Source: Nonomuraea jiangxiensis (lineage in GTDB: Bacteria > Actinomycetota > Actinomycetes > Streptosporangiales > Streptosporangiaceae). Taken from it: a stretch of 64,000 nucleotides of DNA. The notes beneath the pieces are model-generated. The model had not been told where the DNA came from, did not search any database, and saw nothing but the letters and a program-made list of their open reading frames with translations. Numbering within the stretch: position 1 is the first letter of the stretch; every line of letters starts with the position of its first letter. Location of the stretch: positions 1 through 64,000 of the forward strand of contig NZ_FNDJ01000033.1 in NCBI RefSeq assembly GCF_900099965.1. Reading direction: 5' to 3'. Below are positions 1-9,530 of the stretch, in pieces. The position numbers and the translations under genes are program-made.

Positions 1-877
1 CGCCCGCACCCACGAGCGTGTGCAGCTCGTCGATGAACAGGATGATGTCGCCGCGCGTGCGGATCTCCTTGAGCACCTTCTTCAGGCGCTCCTCGAAGTC
101 ACCGCGGTAACGGGAGCCGGCGACCAGGGCGCCGAGGTCAAGCGTGTAGAGCTGCTTGTCCTTCAGCGTCTCGGGCACCTCGCCCCTGACGATCTTCTGC
201 GACAGGCCCTCGACGACGGCGGTCTTGCCGACGCCGGGCTCGCCGATGAGAACGGGGTTGTTCTTGGTCCTCCGAGAGAGGACCTGCATGACCCGCTCGA
301 TCTCCTCCTCACGGCCGATGACCGGATCCAGCTTGCCCGCGCGGGCCGCCTGGGTCAGGTTGCGGCCGAACTGGTCCAGCGTTGCGGAGGTCGCCCGGGC
401 CGACTCCTCGAAAACGACGGGCGTCGCCGTCTCGTCGTCGCCTCGGCCGGCGAGCGACTGCAGGACCCAGTCCCGCAGGCGTGTGGGATCGGCCTCCATC
501 TTGACCAGCACCTGAGTGGCCACCCCCGCACCCTCGCGGACGAGTCCGAGCAGGATGTGCTCGGTGCCGATGTAGTCGTGACCCAGCCGCGCGGCCTCAC
601 GAGCCGACAGCTCCAGAACCTTCTTGGCCCGCAGGGTGAACGGAATGTGCGCCGACTCGGCCGGCAACCCCGTGCCGATGATCTCCTCGACCTGGTGGCG
701 CACACCCTCAAGGCTGACTCCGAGGCTCTCCAGGGCCTTGGCGGCCAATCCCTCACCTTCATGGATCAGACCAAGAAGGATGTGCTCGGTGCCGATGAAA
801 TTGTGGTTGAGCGTCCTGGCCTCTTCCCGAGCCAGGACCACGACATGCCGCGCTTGGTCGGTGAACTTCTCGAACAT
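1..877 (-). CDS. clpC: ClpC-type ATP-dependent Clp protease ATP-binding subunit (N-terminal part, runs off the window)
   Basis: AAA+ unfoldase that feeds proteins to ClpP; cytosolic. The visible 292 residues begin [20 protein letters not shown], hold two Clp N-domain repeats (each with the TEHILLGL motif, about residues 1-145), a linker, and the start of the first AAA+ domain with Walker A GEPGVGKT at 212-219. The window edge cuts just after the Walker B region ([12 protein letters not shown]). The start ATG at 875-877 has a good AGGAGG about 8 nt upstream. The motif order is diagnostic of the ClpC/MecB class rather than ClpA or ClpB. The gene continues left of position 1. Confidence 0.97.
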   Translation of the reverse strand, partial: MFEKFTDQARHVVVLAREEARTLNHNFIGTEHILLGLIHEGEGLAAKALESLGVSLEGVRHQVEEIIGTGLPAESAHIPFTLRAKKVLELSAREAARLGHDYIGTEHILLGLVREGAGVATQVLVKMEADPTRLRDWVLQSLAGRGDDETATPVVFEESARATSATLDQFGRNLTQAARAGKLDPVIGREEEIERVMQVLSRRTKNNPVLIGEPGVGKTAVVEGLSQKIVRGEVPETLKDKQLYTLDLGALVAGSRYRGDFEERLKKVLKEIRTRGDIILFIDELHTLVGAG

Positions 878-1329
878 GTCAAGCCTCCTGGCGGAGCGGG
901 ATATGCCGGAGGAGCCTGACCAGAACGCCCAGACCGGGGCACCGTCCGGATTTCCCGAGGCGTGACCGTCGTCACCGCGCCGGCCGTCGGCCATGATGCC
1001 CCCAGGTAGATCCCACGCGTTCCACGGAACGGGCGGTGTGATCACCGCTCGACATCGTCCGGCGTACTGAGTCGGCGACTGCTGGCCTTCGCATGGGTCT
1101 GCGTGGGCGACCTCGTCGGGCTCCGGCGGATTTCCCCGCCTAGTTACCACCCTAGTACTGATTGTGGTGATTCCTCCGAATTCCGCCACCGGCCGAACGA
1201 GCCAGATGCGCACCGACACCGAATTGCTTGGTCGAATACTTAGCGTTACATTATCCTTACTTTCAGTTGTCGAGGACGGCCCTTTGGCGGTTCATGTGCC
1301 GTCAGCGTGATCCTTGGAGACGGCAGGTC
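878..1329. promoter_or_regulatory. Divergent intergenic region clpC / carbonic anhydrase, with candidate promoter for the latter
   Basis: This 452-bp gap between two divergent genes holds no convincing gene. Near its right end TTGCTT (1224-1229) and TACATT (1247-1252) are 17 nt apart, a plausible housekeeping-sigma promoter for the carbonic anhydrase. No clear clpC promoter or ClgR operator could be assigned by eye. Confidence 0.4.
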
Positions 1330-2079
1330 ATGAGCATTCGAGCCGATGGTCCGGGGCGGCGAGCGCTGCTCACGGGAAGTGCGTCCCTGGCAGCGGCCTT
1401 CCTGGCCGGCTGCTCATCGACCGAGCCGATCGACGGGACGTACAAGGCGGGGCTCGCGCCTTCCGCAGGACCGCCTCCCGGCACGCCGAAGGCCGCCTAC
1501 GAACGGCTGATGGAGGGCAACGGACGCTGGGTGACCAACGCGCTCCGGCATCCGGACCGCGACCCCACCCGCCGCCAGTTGCTGGCCACCAGCCAGCAGC
1601 CCTATGGAGCGGTGCTGTCATGCATCGATTCCCGGGTGCCGCCCGAGCTCGTCTTCGACACCGGCCTGGGCGATCTGTTCGTCATGCGTAGCGGCGGGGC
1701 GGCGGTGGGGCCCGTCATCACCGGCTCCATCGAGTACGGGCCGATGACCAGCGGGACCCCGTTGATCGTCGTTCTCGGTCACCAGCGGTGCGGCGCGGTC
1801 TCCGCTGTGTACGAGGCCCTGCGGGAAGGTAAGCAGTTGCCGGGCAACCTCCAGGCGATCACGGAGGCTCTGCGCCCGGCCTACGAACAGTCCGTACGGG
1901 AGAGCCACGCCGACCCCGCAGAGGCGATGGCCAAGGCCCAGGTGAAGCTGACCGCGGACGCCCTGCGCGGCAACCGGGACCTCGCGCCGCTGGTGGGCAA
2001 GGGAGCCCTGGCCGTGGTCAGCGCGTACTACTCCCTGGACACCGGCGTGGTCGAGGTCCTCAACGGCGCACCTGCATGA
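1330..2079 (+). CDS. Secreted lipoprotein beta-carbonic anhydrase
   Basis: Zinc enzyme for reversible CO2 hydration. The 249-aa product has a twin-arginine type signal (RR at 10-11, hydrophobic stretch, lipobox LAGC with Cys28), so it is probably exported folded and lipidated on the outer face of the membrane. The beta-class zinc motifs are present: SCIDSR and, later, GHQRCGAV (Cys, Asp/Arg dyad, His-x2-Cys). The frame stays open upstream to 1228, but ATG at 1330 places the RR signal at the N-terminus and follows GGAGA, so it is preferred. It stands alone, divergent from clpC. Extracellular actinobacterial beta-CAs with this architecture are known. Physiological role not deducible here. Confidence 0.9.
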   Translation: MSIRADGPGRRALLTGSASLAAAFLAGCSSTEPIDGTYKAGLAPSAGPPPGTPKAAYERLMEGNGRWVTNALRHPDRDPTRRQLLATSQQPYGAVLSCIDSRVPPELVFDTGLGDLFVMRSGGAAVGPVITGSIEYGPMTSGTPLIVVLGHQRCGAVSAVYEALREGKQLPGNLQAITEALRPAYEQSVRESHADPAEAMAKAQVKLTADALRGNRDLAPLVGKGALAVVSAYYSLDTGVVEVLNGAPA

Positions 2080-2319
2080 GCCGGCCTTGAAGTGCGGGAT
2101 GCATCCGATCTATCTTTCGTGATCATCACTCCGATCCACGGGCCGAAGGTCGAGCAGCGCCCTTTCTGGCTATTTCATCTGCGCGGATTCCCTTTGGCGC
2201 GGCGTCGGGCGAAATATCGACCTCATTCGCGAGGCCACAAAACATCGGATGTCGGGTCTTGTTTCGTACTGATTTCGGTGTTATTTCCTTGCTTAAGCCC
2301 TCACTGATCGGAGGACTCT

Positions 2320-5118
2320 GTGGTGAACAAGTACCCGTGCCCCAGATTGCGCATCGCCCTGTTAGGCATGGTCGTGATGCTCGCCGGCATGACCATGCCG
2401 ACCTCGGCGCAAGCTCTGGCCCTCCCGCCGACCGACGACCTGACCCTCTGGTACACCTCGCCGGCAACCGACTGGGAGACCCAGGCACTGCCGATCGGCA
2501 ACGGCCCTCTGGGAGCCAAGCTCTTCGGCGGCGTCGCGACCGAACAGATCCAGTTCAACGAGAAGACCCTGTGGACCGGCGGCCCGGGTTCCTCCGGCTA
2601 CAACTTCGGCAACTGGACCTCGCCGAGGCCGGGCGCGATCGACGCCGTTCAGGCGCAGATCGACCGGGACGCCAGGATGGCGCCGAGCAGCGTCGCCTCG
2701 GCGCTCGGCCAGGGCAAGACGAACTTCGGTTCCTACCAGACCTTCGGTGACCTGTTCCTCGACTTCGCCAACCCGCCGTCGAGCACCAGCCAGTACCGGC
2801 GCGAGCTGAGCCTGCGTGAAGCCGTGGCCAGGGTCGGCTACACGGCGGGCGGGGTCGAATACACCCGCGAGTACTTCGCCAGCAACCCCGGCAACGTCAT
2901 CGTCGCCCGGCTGTCGGCCAGCCAGAACGGCCGAGTCTCGTTCACGCTGCGGCACACCTCGCCGCGCAACGACAAGTCCGTCACCGCCGCCAACGGGCGG
3001 CTTACCATCCGCGGAACGCTGGCCAACAACGGCATGAGGTTCGAAGCCCAGGTGCAGGTGGTCAACCAGGGCGGCACCCGCACCGATTCCGGAGATCGGG
3101 TCACCGTCTCCGGGGCCAACAGCGTGATGCTGGTGTTGTCGGCGGGCACCAACTATTCCGACGCCTACCCGACCTACCGAGGCGGCGACCCGGCGAGCGC
3201 GGTCACCTCCCGGGTGACCACGGCGGCGGCCAGGAGCTACGACGAGTTGAAGGCCGCGCACGTCGCCGACTACCGCAACCTCTTCGACCGGGTCAAGCTG
3301 AACATCGGGCAGACCAACCCCACGATCCCGACAAACCAGCTCCGCAGTGGCTACACGGGCGGGTCGTCATCGCAGGACCGGGCGCTTGAGGCGATGTTCT
3401 TCGCCTACGGACGGTACCTGCTGATCTCCTCGTCGCGGGAGAACGACATCCTGCCGGCCAACCTCCAGGGCGTGTGGAACAACGTCACCAATCCTCCCTG
3501 GGACGCGGACTACCACGTCAACATCAACCTGCAGATGAACTACTGGCCGGCCGAGCAGACCAACCTGCGCGAGACGACCCGGCCCTATGACCGCTACATC
3601 TCCAGCATGGTCGCCCCCGGCCGGGTGACGGCCGGCAACATGTACGGCGCCCGGGGCTGGGTGGTGAACAACGAGACCAACCCCTACGGCTTCACCGGCG
3701 TGCACAACTGGGCGACGTCGTTCTGGTTCCCGGAAGCCGCCGCCTGGACGACCCAGCACATGTACGACAGCTACCGGTTCAGCCGCGATCTGAACTACCT
3801 GCGTAACACGGCCTACCCCGTGATCAAGGGCGCTGCCGAGTTCTGGCTGGACTTCCTGCACACCGACCCCCGCGACGGGAAGCTCGTCGTCTCGCCCAGC
3901 TACTCCCCGGAGAACGGCGACTTCTCGGCCGGCGCGTCGATGTCGCAGCAGATCGTCCGCGAGGTGTTCACCAACGCCCTGGCCGCCGCCCGGGCCCTCA
4001 ACGTCGACACCTCGTTCCAGAACGAGGTGAGCACCGCCCTGTCGCGGCTCGACCCGGGCCTGCGCATCGGCCGCTGGGGCCAGCTCCAGGAGTGGAAGAG
4101 CGACTGGGATTCCCAGACCGACACCCACCGGCACGTCTCGCACCTGTTCGCCCTGCACCCCGGCAACCAGATCCTTCCGGGTACGGCCGAGGCGCAGGCC
4201 GCCCGGGTCTCGCTGAACGCGCGTGGTGACGGCGGCACCGGCTGGTCGAAGGCATGGAAGATCAACTTCTGGGCCCGCCTGCTCGACGGCAACCGGGCCC
4301 ACAAGCTGCTTGGCGAGCAGTTGAAGTCGTCCACCCTGGACAACCTGTGGGACACCCACCCGCCGTTCCAGATCGACGGCAACTTCGGCGCGACCTCGGG
4401 CATCGCCGAGATGCTCGTGCAGAGCCAGCACGACACCGTCCACGTGCTCCCTGCGCTGCCGAGCGCGTGGCCGACCGGGTCGGTGACCGGGCTGCGGGCG
4501 CGGGGCGACGTGACCGTGGACACCACCTGGAGGTCGGGCGCCGCCGAGACGATCACCTTGCGGACAGGAAAGTCCGCGCCGATCAAGGTCAGGACCGCCG
4601 CGGCCACCGGCGCCTACCATGTAAGGGACGAGTCGGGCGCCACCGTCACCGCCACCCGTACCGGTGACACGCTGGGCTGGAACGCCACGGTAGGCAAGAC
4701 CTACACGGTCACCTTCCAGACTTCCGGCGGGAACGGCCAGACGGTGGAGGGCGAGGCGTTCACCTCGCAGTCCGGCGTCCAGCGAGCCGACCACCCGGGG
4801 GCCAGCGGCGGCGCTTCGGCGGGCTACATCCAGAACGGCGACTGGGCCGCGTACTCAGGGGTCAACACCGCCGGGCTGCGGAGCTTCAGCGCTCGGGTGT
4901 CATCCGCCGGATCCGGCGGGACGATCCAGATCCGTTCGGGGTCGGCTACCGGCACGTTGCTGGGGTCGGTCGCGGTGTCGCCCACGGGTGGCTGGGACAC
5001 CTACGCGACGGTGTCGACGACCTTGAGCGGGTCGGCGTCAGGGCCGTTGTACCTGGTCTTCGTCGGCAGCGGCACCAACTACCTGTTCGACGTCGACACC
5101 TTCACCGTCAGGACATGA
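2320..5118 (+). CDS. Secreted GH95-family alpha-L-fucosidase with C-terminal CBM6
   Basis: Exported glycoside hydrolase predicted to release alpha-1,2-linked L-fucose (GH95 also contains L-galactosidases). Of 932 aa, residues 1-33 are a Sec signal peptide. GH95 follows from LWYTSPATDWETQALPIGNG to about residue 805. The family's catalytic set is visible: Asn401/Asn403 in NINLQMNYWP, the general acid Glu531 in SPSYSPENG, and Asp686 in FQIDGNFGATSG. A CBM6-like beta-sandwich fills the last ~125 residues (VEGEAFTSQSGVQ to FDVDTFTV). GTG starts at 2320 or 2323 follow GGAGG (2310-2314); the second has the better 8-nt spacing. Monocistronic. No fucose uptake or catabolic genes are nearby. Confidence 0.93.
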   Translation: MVNKYPCPRLRIALLGMVVMLAGMTMPTSAQALALPPTDDLTLWYTSPATDWETQALPIGNGPLGAKLFGGVATEQIQFNEKTLWTGGPGSSGYNFGNWTSPRPGAIDAVQAQIDRDARMAPSSVASALGQGKTNFGSYQTFGDLFLDFANPPSSTSQYRRELSLREAVARVGYTAGGVEYTREYFASNPGNVIVARLSASQNGRVSFTLRHTSPRNDKSVTAANGRLTIRGTLANNGMRFEAQVQVVNQGGTRTDSGDRVTVSGANSVMLVLSAGTNYSDAYPTYRGGDPASAVTSRVTTAAARSYDELKAAHVADYRNLFDRVKLNIGQTNPTIPTNQLRSGYTGGSSSQDRALEAMFFAYGRYLLISSSRENDILPANLQGVWNNVTNPPWDADYHVNINLQMNYWPAEQTNLRETTRPYDRYISSMVAPGRVTAGNMYGARGWVVNNETNPYGFTGVHNWATSFWFPEAAAWTTQHMYDSYRFSRDLNYLRNTAYPVIKGAAEFWLDFLHTDPRDGKLVVSPSYSPENGDFSAGASMSQQIVREVFTNALAAARALNVDTSFQNEVSTALSRLDPGLRIGRWGQLQEWKSDWDSQTDTHRHVSHLFALHPGNQILPGTAEAQAARVSLNARGDGGTGWSKAWKINFWARLLDGNRAHKLLGEQLKSSTLDNLWDTHPPFQIDGNFGATSGIAEMLVQSQHDTVHVLPALPSAWPTGSVTGLRARGDVTVDTTWRSGAAETITLRTGKSAPIKVRTAAATGAYHVRDESGATVTATRTGDTLGWNATVGKTYTVTFQTSGGNGQTVEGEAFTSQSGVQRADHPGASGGASAGYIQNGDWAAYSGVNTAGLRSFSARVSSAGSGGTIQIRSGSATGTLLGSVAVSPTGGWDTYATVSTTLSGSASGPLYLVFVGSGTNYLFDVDTFTVRT

Positions 5119-5327
5119 GATGACGGCGGGCCATCCTCGGGCGGTCGCCGCCCGGGGATGGTGCCCGCATCTGCCGCATCCGTCATCATCGCGACCGCGA
5201 GCGTTCTGGGACATAGTCGTTCGAAACCGGATCATTGGCCAAGTAACAGATAGTCAGCCGGGCGTTACGGAATGCTTGGGGTGAGGCGAGAACGACGCAG
5301 CCCGCCGTACTGGCTGCCCCCGAAGCG

Positions 5328-6080
5328 ATGAACGAGCGCGATGGCGGATCCGTGGAACAGCTGGAATACCGAAAGCTCATCAAGGTGCTGGAGCAGGTGG
5401 CCGCGGCTCGGCAGGAGGCGCTCTATCCCGCGCTGGCCGAGGCCCTGGCCGTCCATCTCGGGTGGATCGACGCGTTCGTGGCCGAGAATCCCGCGTATCT
5501 GGCGCCGGGGCGCGATGGCGAGGAGCAGTACCTCACCATGTTCCGGCCGGCCTTCGTGGAGGAATACGTCGAGCGGTGGCGCTGGAACAATCCGTTCGCC
5601 TCGCGCGACGGGGTGACCTGCCTGACCCGCCACGGTGTGGCGACCCTCGGACGGCTCCGCCTGCGGGCAACCGGTCCGGAGCGGGACTTCGCCGACCAAT
5701 TTCTGCGCCGCAACGGCATCGACGACATGCTGAAGATCGTCATCAGGTCCCCGGCCACGGGTGCGGTCAGCACGCTGGGGATACCGTTCGACGGCGCGCG
5801 GCGCGCCATCGAGCCGGGCGACCGGCTGATGGCGGCCACGCTGGGCCCTTTGCTGAGCCCGTACTTCGGGACGGAGCTCGTGCCCGTCTCCGCGCCGGAT
5901 CTCACCGCAGGCGAGCGCGACGTGGCCGAACTGGTGGCGCTCGGGCTGGCTCACACGCACATCGCGCGGCGGCTGAACGTCAGCGAAAGCGCGGTCGAGA
6001 AACACCTCACCCTCATCCTGGAGAAGACGGGATGCGGCAACCTGACTGAGCTGACCGCCCAGTGGAAACGCCGTGGCTGA
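5328..6080 (+). CDS. LuxR-family transcriptional regulator (C-terminal HTH)
   Basis: DNA-binding regulator of 250 aa. The C-terminus is a GerE/LuxR helix-turn-helix (LTAGERDVAELVALG, then HIARRLNVSESAVEKHLTLIL). The N-terminal ~180 residues match no ligand domain I recognise; it is not a receiver, PAS or typical autoinducer domain. The ATG start has only a weak GAAG upstream; GTG at 5352 (VEQLEYRKL) is an alternative. It lies between the glycosidase and the small membrane protein, upstream of the end of the RiPP operon. A role in either is possible but unsupported. Confidence 0.85.
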   Translation: MNERDGGSVEQLEYRKLIKVLEQVAAARQEALYPALAEALAVHLGWIDAFVAENPAYLAPGRDGEEQYLTMFRPAFVEEYVERWRWNNPFASRDGVTCLTRHGVATLGRLRLRATGPERDFADQFLRRNGIDDMLKIVIRSPATGAVSTLGIPFDGARRAIEPGDRLMAATLGPLLSPYFGTELVPVSAPDLTAGERDVAELVALGLAHTHIARRLNVSESAVEKHLTLILEKTGCGNLTELTAQWKRRG

Positions 6081-6415
6081 GGTGGAGGCCCGCGCCACGC
6101 CGACGTGTCGCAGCCTTCGAGATTTTGCATGTGACCCTCGCCACAACGGCCCTGTCGCGCTCTGTGACGGCTCGGTAGCGGACGATAGACGGAGGGCCAT
6201 CATGCGGTGCATGACAAATACCACCAGGTCATCACCATTGATGCATTCCTATCTAACCGACAAAGTCGCTGGTCAGACAGGTAGGCGCCGCCGTCACGGG
6301 AACACGCGATCGGAGGTCGGGTGGGACGCAGTAAGTTCAGTTTCGTCACTTCAAGTGACGGCCTCTGCTCACGACAGGGGATCACCAACGACTAATCCAT
6401 GACAAGGACGTCGGC
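6081..6415. promoter_or_regulatory. 335-bp intergenic region with a perfect 17-nt palindrome
   Basis: No convincing gene. At 6344-6360 lies CGTCACTT-C-AAGTGACG, 8-bp arms round one base, 55 nt upstream of the small membrane-protein gene. It looks like a repressor operator or a short hairpin; no T-run follows, so it is not a classical terminator. Confidence 0.4.
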
Positions 6416-6649
6416 ATGAGCTCACAATCGGGTCAACCAGCTCCAGAGACTCTCGGCTTGAACAACGCCTCAGGTGAGAAAGCCCTGCTGTCCGTTCGCT
6501 CGGCCCTGATCTTCACGATCGCGGCTATGATCGGCGCCGCCGCGGGCGTGCTCAGCCTGTGGGCCGAGTTCTCCACTCCTGTGTCGATCATCGCGGCGTG
6601 CACCGCGTTCAGCTCCGCCGTGGCCTTTCTCAACGCGATCATCAGTTGA
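6416..6649 (+). CDS. Small two-helix membrane protein, unknown function
   Basis: 77 aa. A polar N-terminus (about 1-25) is followed by two hydrophobic segments: LIFTIAAMIGAAAGVLSLWA (about 31-50) and VSIIAACTAFSSAVAFLNAI (about 56-75). No family recognised. A weak AAGGA lies about 11 nt upstream of the ATG. The hairpin-like two-helix shape is seen in many actinobacterial small membrane proteins and in holin-like peptides; nothing here distinguishes these. A palindromic possible operator sits just upstream. Confidence 0.6.
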   Translation: MSSQSGQPAPETLGLNNASGEKALLSVRSALIFTIAAMIGAAAGVLSLWAEFSTPVSIIAACTAFSSAVAFLNAIIS

Positions 6650-6707
6650 CGTGCCTCGGCCGCTCCCGCAGAAGGCTCCCCCCATTGTGCGGTCCCTTCG
6701 GCGGCCT

Positions 6708-7151
6708 TCAGGTGAGCTGCTGGGCCAGCCCGACGATGATGCCCTCGGGGCCGCGGACGTAGCAGAGCCGATAGACGCCCTCGTACTCCGCCAGTTCGCC
6801 GACGAGTTCGGCGCCGTGGGTGCGCAGGCGGGCGACCACGTCCTCGATGTCATCGACGGCGAACATGATGCGACGAATGCCCAGGGTGTTCGCCGGTGCG
6901 TCTTTCGGCTCGGTGCTGATCGCCTTCGGCGTGTGGAACATCGCCAGCTCGATCCGGCCATGGCCGTCGGGGGTCCGCAGCATTGCGACGTCCTGCCGGA
7001 CGTCGTCGATCCCGATGACCCGCTCCACCCAACGTCCCTCGATCGGCGCCTTGCCGCCCTCCAGCTCCATGCCTAGTTCGACGAAGAACGAAATGACAGC
7101 GTCAAGGTCGTCGACCACGATGAGCACGTTGTCCATCCGCTGGATCGTCAT
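6708..7151 (-). CDS. VOC-family (glyoxalase/bleomycin-resistance fold) protein
   Basis: 147-aa protein with two paired beta-alpha-beta-beta-beta units: MDNVLIVVDDLDAVISFFVELG at the start and RRIMFAVDDIEDVVARLRTHG in the second half. VOC proteins use this fold for metal-dependent lyases and dioxygenases or for drug sequestration; substrate unknown. The start ATG at 7149-7151 follows AAAGGA. It is on the same strand as the RiPP operon and begins 97 nt beyond the pyridine synthase stop, so co-transcription, for instance as self-protection or tailoring, is possible but only inferred. Confidence 0.82.
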   Translation of the reverse strand: MTIQRMDNVLIVVDDLDAVISFFVELGMELEGGKAPIEGRWVERVIGIDDVRQDVAMLRTPDGHGRIELAMFHTPKAISTEPKDAPANTLGIRRIMFAVDDIEDVVARLRTHGAELVGELAEYEGVYRLCYVRGPEGIIVGLAQQLT

Positions 7152-7247
7152 GCCGTGTCCTTTCGGTGTGGTGTGGCCACGGTGGCCGCATCCATTCCTG
7201 GGACGGAGCCGCAGGCTCGTTCTCGACATCCTCCGCGACCCCTTCCT

Positions 7248-8387
7248 CTAGAACCTCTCCGGGTCACTCGCCTGGTTCTTGCCGCCGGCGAACTGGCGCA
7301 GGGCGTCCAGGCCCGACAGGTCATAGACGTCCTCCACCGCGTTCGCCAGCAGGTGGCAGGTCCTGAACCGGTCGAGGGGGGTGAGCCCGAGGCGGGTCAG
7401 GTGCAGATAGGTGTAGTTGAGGAGGACCCGGTAGCGCAGGAAGCGCGGGTCGTTGAAGACCGCCTCGTGGTAGGCCGGGTTGTCGTAGATCAGGCGTTGG
7501 AGCTCGTTCGGCTCGCGGTGGGGAGCGGGCGGGTCGCCTGGCCGCGCTCGGAACGCGTCGCCGGGCTCGAACGTCGGCTGCACCAGCCGGCCGCTGTCCA
7601 GCAGCGCTCCGGCCCGTCGCCGGTACTCCTCCAGCAGCGCCGCCCATTCCCGTACGAACGGCACGGGTGGGGCGGCGGGGTCGTCCAGGGCGGCGACGGC
7701 GTCCCGCACGCGCTTCGTCAGCGCGGTGCGCCGGTCCCGGAAGTCCCGCTCGAAAGCCGCGCGGGCGCCCTCAGGGTCGGCCGCCCACGTGATGAACCCC
7801 TCCGCGTGCATCCGGTACGACAAGTAGCTGCGCCTGATGTGCTGCGAGGTGTGCGCGACGGTCAGCATGAGGCTCAGCGCCAGCCCGACCTTGCCGTCAC
7901 CGCCCGCGCGCACGTGCTCCAGCATGCCGAACAGCAGCGGGGTGGCATCGGCGTAGAACGCGGTGAGCAGGTCCACCGCCTCGTCACTGCCGAGTACGTG
8001 CCGGCGGGAGTCGTACGGGGCGTCGCGGATGGAGTTGTCCGGCGGCCACGGCGTGAGCGGCCCGCGTTCCTGTTCCCGTACGGCGAGCAGGCGGTGCCTG
8101 GCCAGGCTCGCGGCCGGGTCGAGCGCGGCGGTCGAGGGGTGTTCGCGCAGGTAGGCGCCGATGACCTCGTCCACCCGCGGGCGCACGACCTGCTCCCAGA
8201 CGGCCGGGGCCGCCTTGACGTTGATCCGCAGGTGCGGGCCCTGCCGCCAGTGGCGCAGCACGTACGCCGCCGCGACCTGGCCGCGCAGTCCGTCGAACAG
8301 TGGCCGCACGGCGTCCAGCAGCAGGCCGTCCTTGTCGGCCGCATGGTAGTGGACGTGCACGCAGTGCCAGGTGGGAGCCTCGGGCAC
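7248..8387 (-). CDS. Thiopeptide-type pyridine synthase (TbtD/TclM-like)
   Basis: Proposed formal [4+2] cycloaddition enzyme that joins two dehydroalanines to make the central six-membered nitrogen ring and expels the leader peptide. The 379-aa protein starts WHCVHVHYHAADKDGLLLDAVRPL and contains LRHWRQGPHLRINVKA, the signature of the LanB C-terminal/SpaB_C-related fold shared by the elimination and pyridine synthase enzymes. Its position as the last gene of the B-C-D triplet, 6 nt after the elimination protein, supports the assignment. No active-site residue can be assigned with certainty by eye. Function is inferred from family plus operon context. Confidence 0.85.
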   Translation of the reverse strand: MPEAPTWHCVHVHYHAADKDGLLLDAVRPLFDGLRGQVAAAYVLRHWRQGPHLRINVKAAPAVWEQVVRPRVDEVIGAYLREHPSTAALDPAASLARHRLLAVREQERGPLTPWPPDNSIRDAPYDSRRHVLGSDEAVDLLTAFYADATPLLFGMLEHVRAGGDGKVGLALSLMLTVAHTSQHIRRSYLSYRMHAEGFITWAADPEGARAAFERDFRDRRTALTKRVRDAVAALDDPAAPPVPFVREWAALLEEYRRRAGALLDSGRLVQPTFEPGDAFRARPGDPPAPHREPNELQRLIYDNPAYHEAVFNDPRFLRYRVLLNYTYLHLTRLGLTPLDRFRTCHLLANAVEDVYDLSGLDALRQFAGGKNQASDPERF

Positions 8388-8393
8388 GGGAGA

Positions 8394-9530
8394 TCACCTC
8401 CGGGAGTCGGCGAGGCCCGCGATGCCGCGGGCCGCCAGGTACGACACGTGACGCTCGGTCCCGGCGCGCAGCCCCAGCCGGTTGTGGAACAGGTGGACGC
8501 AGCGCATCAGGATCAGGGACACCGTGCGCCGCTCCGGCGGCGCGACCAGGGCGAGGGACGCGTGCGGCGAGCCCGAGTCGAGCGGCGCGCACCGGCCGGC
8601 GGCGTGCAGGAGGTCGAGGTCGTCACGCAGCGCACGCAGCGACGCCGCCCACGCGGCCAGCAGGTCGCCGCCGGAGTCGGGCGCGTCCCACAGCCTGCGC
8701 GTCTGGGCGAGCACGGCACCCTCCCGGCGCCGCCAGTCGTCCTCGCTCGCCGCACTGTTCTCGGCCTTCCGCGTGACGTGGCGTGGCAGGTCGTCCTTGC
8801 TCGCCGCGCTGTTCTCGCCCTTCGGGGCGTCGTGGCGTGTCCGGTCGTCCGTGCTCGCCGCGCCGTTCCTGGCCTCTTGCGCGTCGTGGCCCTTGTTCAC
8901 CTTGCCGTTCCTGGTCTCCTGCGCGTCGCGGGCGGCTGCGGCCAGGCGGTGGGCGGCGGTGGGGAGGTCCGGCTCGCACACGGCGGCCGCGGCCGTCAGC
9001 GCGGCCAGTCCGATCGCCGCGCGCCGGCCCATCTCCGTCCGGGCCCGTAGCACGTCCAGCGCGAGCCGGCTCGACACGGCGAAGTGCCGTTCGGCGGCGG
9101 CCACGCAGGCGGCGTCGCCGTACGCCTCGTACTCGGGCCGGTAGCCGAGGAACGCCACCGAGCCGGCGGGATGCAGCCGATCGTCGTAGGACGTACGCCG
9201 CTCGCCCGCGGCCATGGCGGACGCGAACGCGCGGTAGGCCGCCGCGTCGACCGAGGGCGACGGGTGCGTGGCGAAGTGCGCCGCCGCCCGCTCACGCACC
9301 AGGTCACGTACGCGCGGCGCCCGCGCCGGGTCCGGCACCTCCAGCCGCAGGCGTACGTGCTGGCCGCCCTCCCAGTAACGCAGGAAGAACGAGCGGCCCG
9401 CGGTGCCGTCCGCCGCCAGCTCCCGCGTCACCGGGTCCACCACGTCGGTGATCAGCGGGTCGAGGTCGCCGAAATGGAACAGGTGCGCGCCGATCCAGTG
9501 ACCGCCCGTGTCCGTCTGCGCCGCCGTCAT
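8394..9530 (-). CDS. Thiopeptide-type glutamate elimination protein (SpaB_C domain, TbtC-like)
   Basis: Proposed to remove glutamate from glutamylated Ser/Thr of the precursor, giving Dha/Dhb. 378 aa; the N-terminal part has the SpaB_C features WIGAHLFHFGDLDPLITDVV and SFFLRYWEGGQHVRLRLEVP, and the C-terminus RCVHLFHNRLGL. ATG at 9530 overlaps the stop of the glutamylation enzyme by 4 nt (ATGA), implying translational coupling. A low-complexity insertion at about residues 212-265 is encoded by three 54-nt tandem repeats and separates the two conserved parts. The insertion is likely disordered and is not part of the usual family. Confidence 0.87.
   Translation of the reverse strand: MTAAQTDTGGHWIGAHLFHFGDLDPLITDVVDPVTRELAADGTAGRSFFLRYWEGGQHVRLRLEVPDPARAPRVRDLVRERAAAHFATHPSPSVDAAAYRAFASAMAAGERRTSYDDRLHPAGSVAFLGYRPEYEAYGDAACVAAAERHFAVSSRLALDVLRARTEMGRRAAIGLAALTAAAAVCEPDLPTAAHRLAAAARDAQETRNGKVNKGHDAQEARNGAASTDDRTRHDAPKGENSAASKDDLPRHVTRKAENSAASEDDWRRREGAVLAQTRRLWDAPDSGGDLLAAWAASLRALRDDLDLLHAAGRCAPLDSGSPHASLALVAPPERRTVSLILMRCVHLFHNRLGLRAGTERHVSYLAARGIAGLADSRR
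8737..8898. repeat. Three in-frame 54-nt tandem repeats in the elimination-protein gene
   Basis: Units start at 8737, 8791 and 8845, each opening TCGTCC and sharing CTCGCCGC; a partial fourth copy reaches about 8930. They encode 18-residue units on the minus strand, each with an N(G/S)AAS..DD core, in a charged polar linker. Confidence 0.85.

Noticed and set aside
2092-2307. 71-codon frame between the carbonic anhydrase and GH95 genes
   Set aside because: No ribosome site and an unnatural residue pattern; more likely the 5' untranslated and promoter region of the glycosidase.
3367-4794. 475-codon open frame on the minus strand opposite the GH95 gene
   Set aside because: Arg/Gly/Val-rich composition, no recognisable domain, fully antisense to a well-supported enzyme; a by-product of high GC.
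6073-6402. 109-codon plus-strand frame after the LuxR gene
   Set aside because: No ribosome site, no family resemblance, and it runs over the palindrome at 6344; treated as non-coding.
7155-9050. 631-codon plus-strand frame across the pyridine synthase and elimination genes
   Set aside because: Composition and lack of domains mark it as the antisense shadow of the RiPP genes; same for 9599-11668 and 12433-13896.
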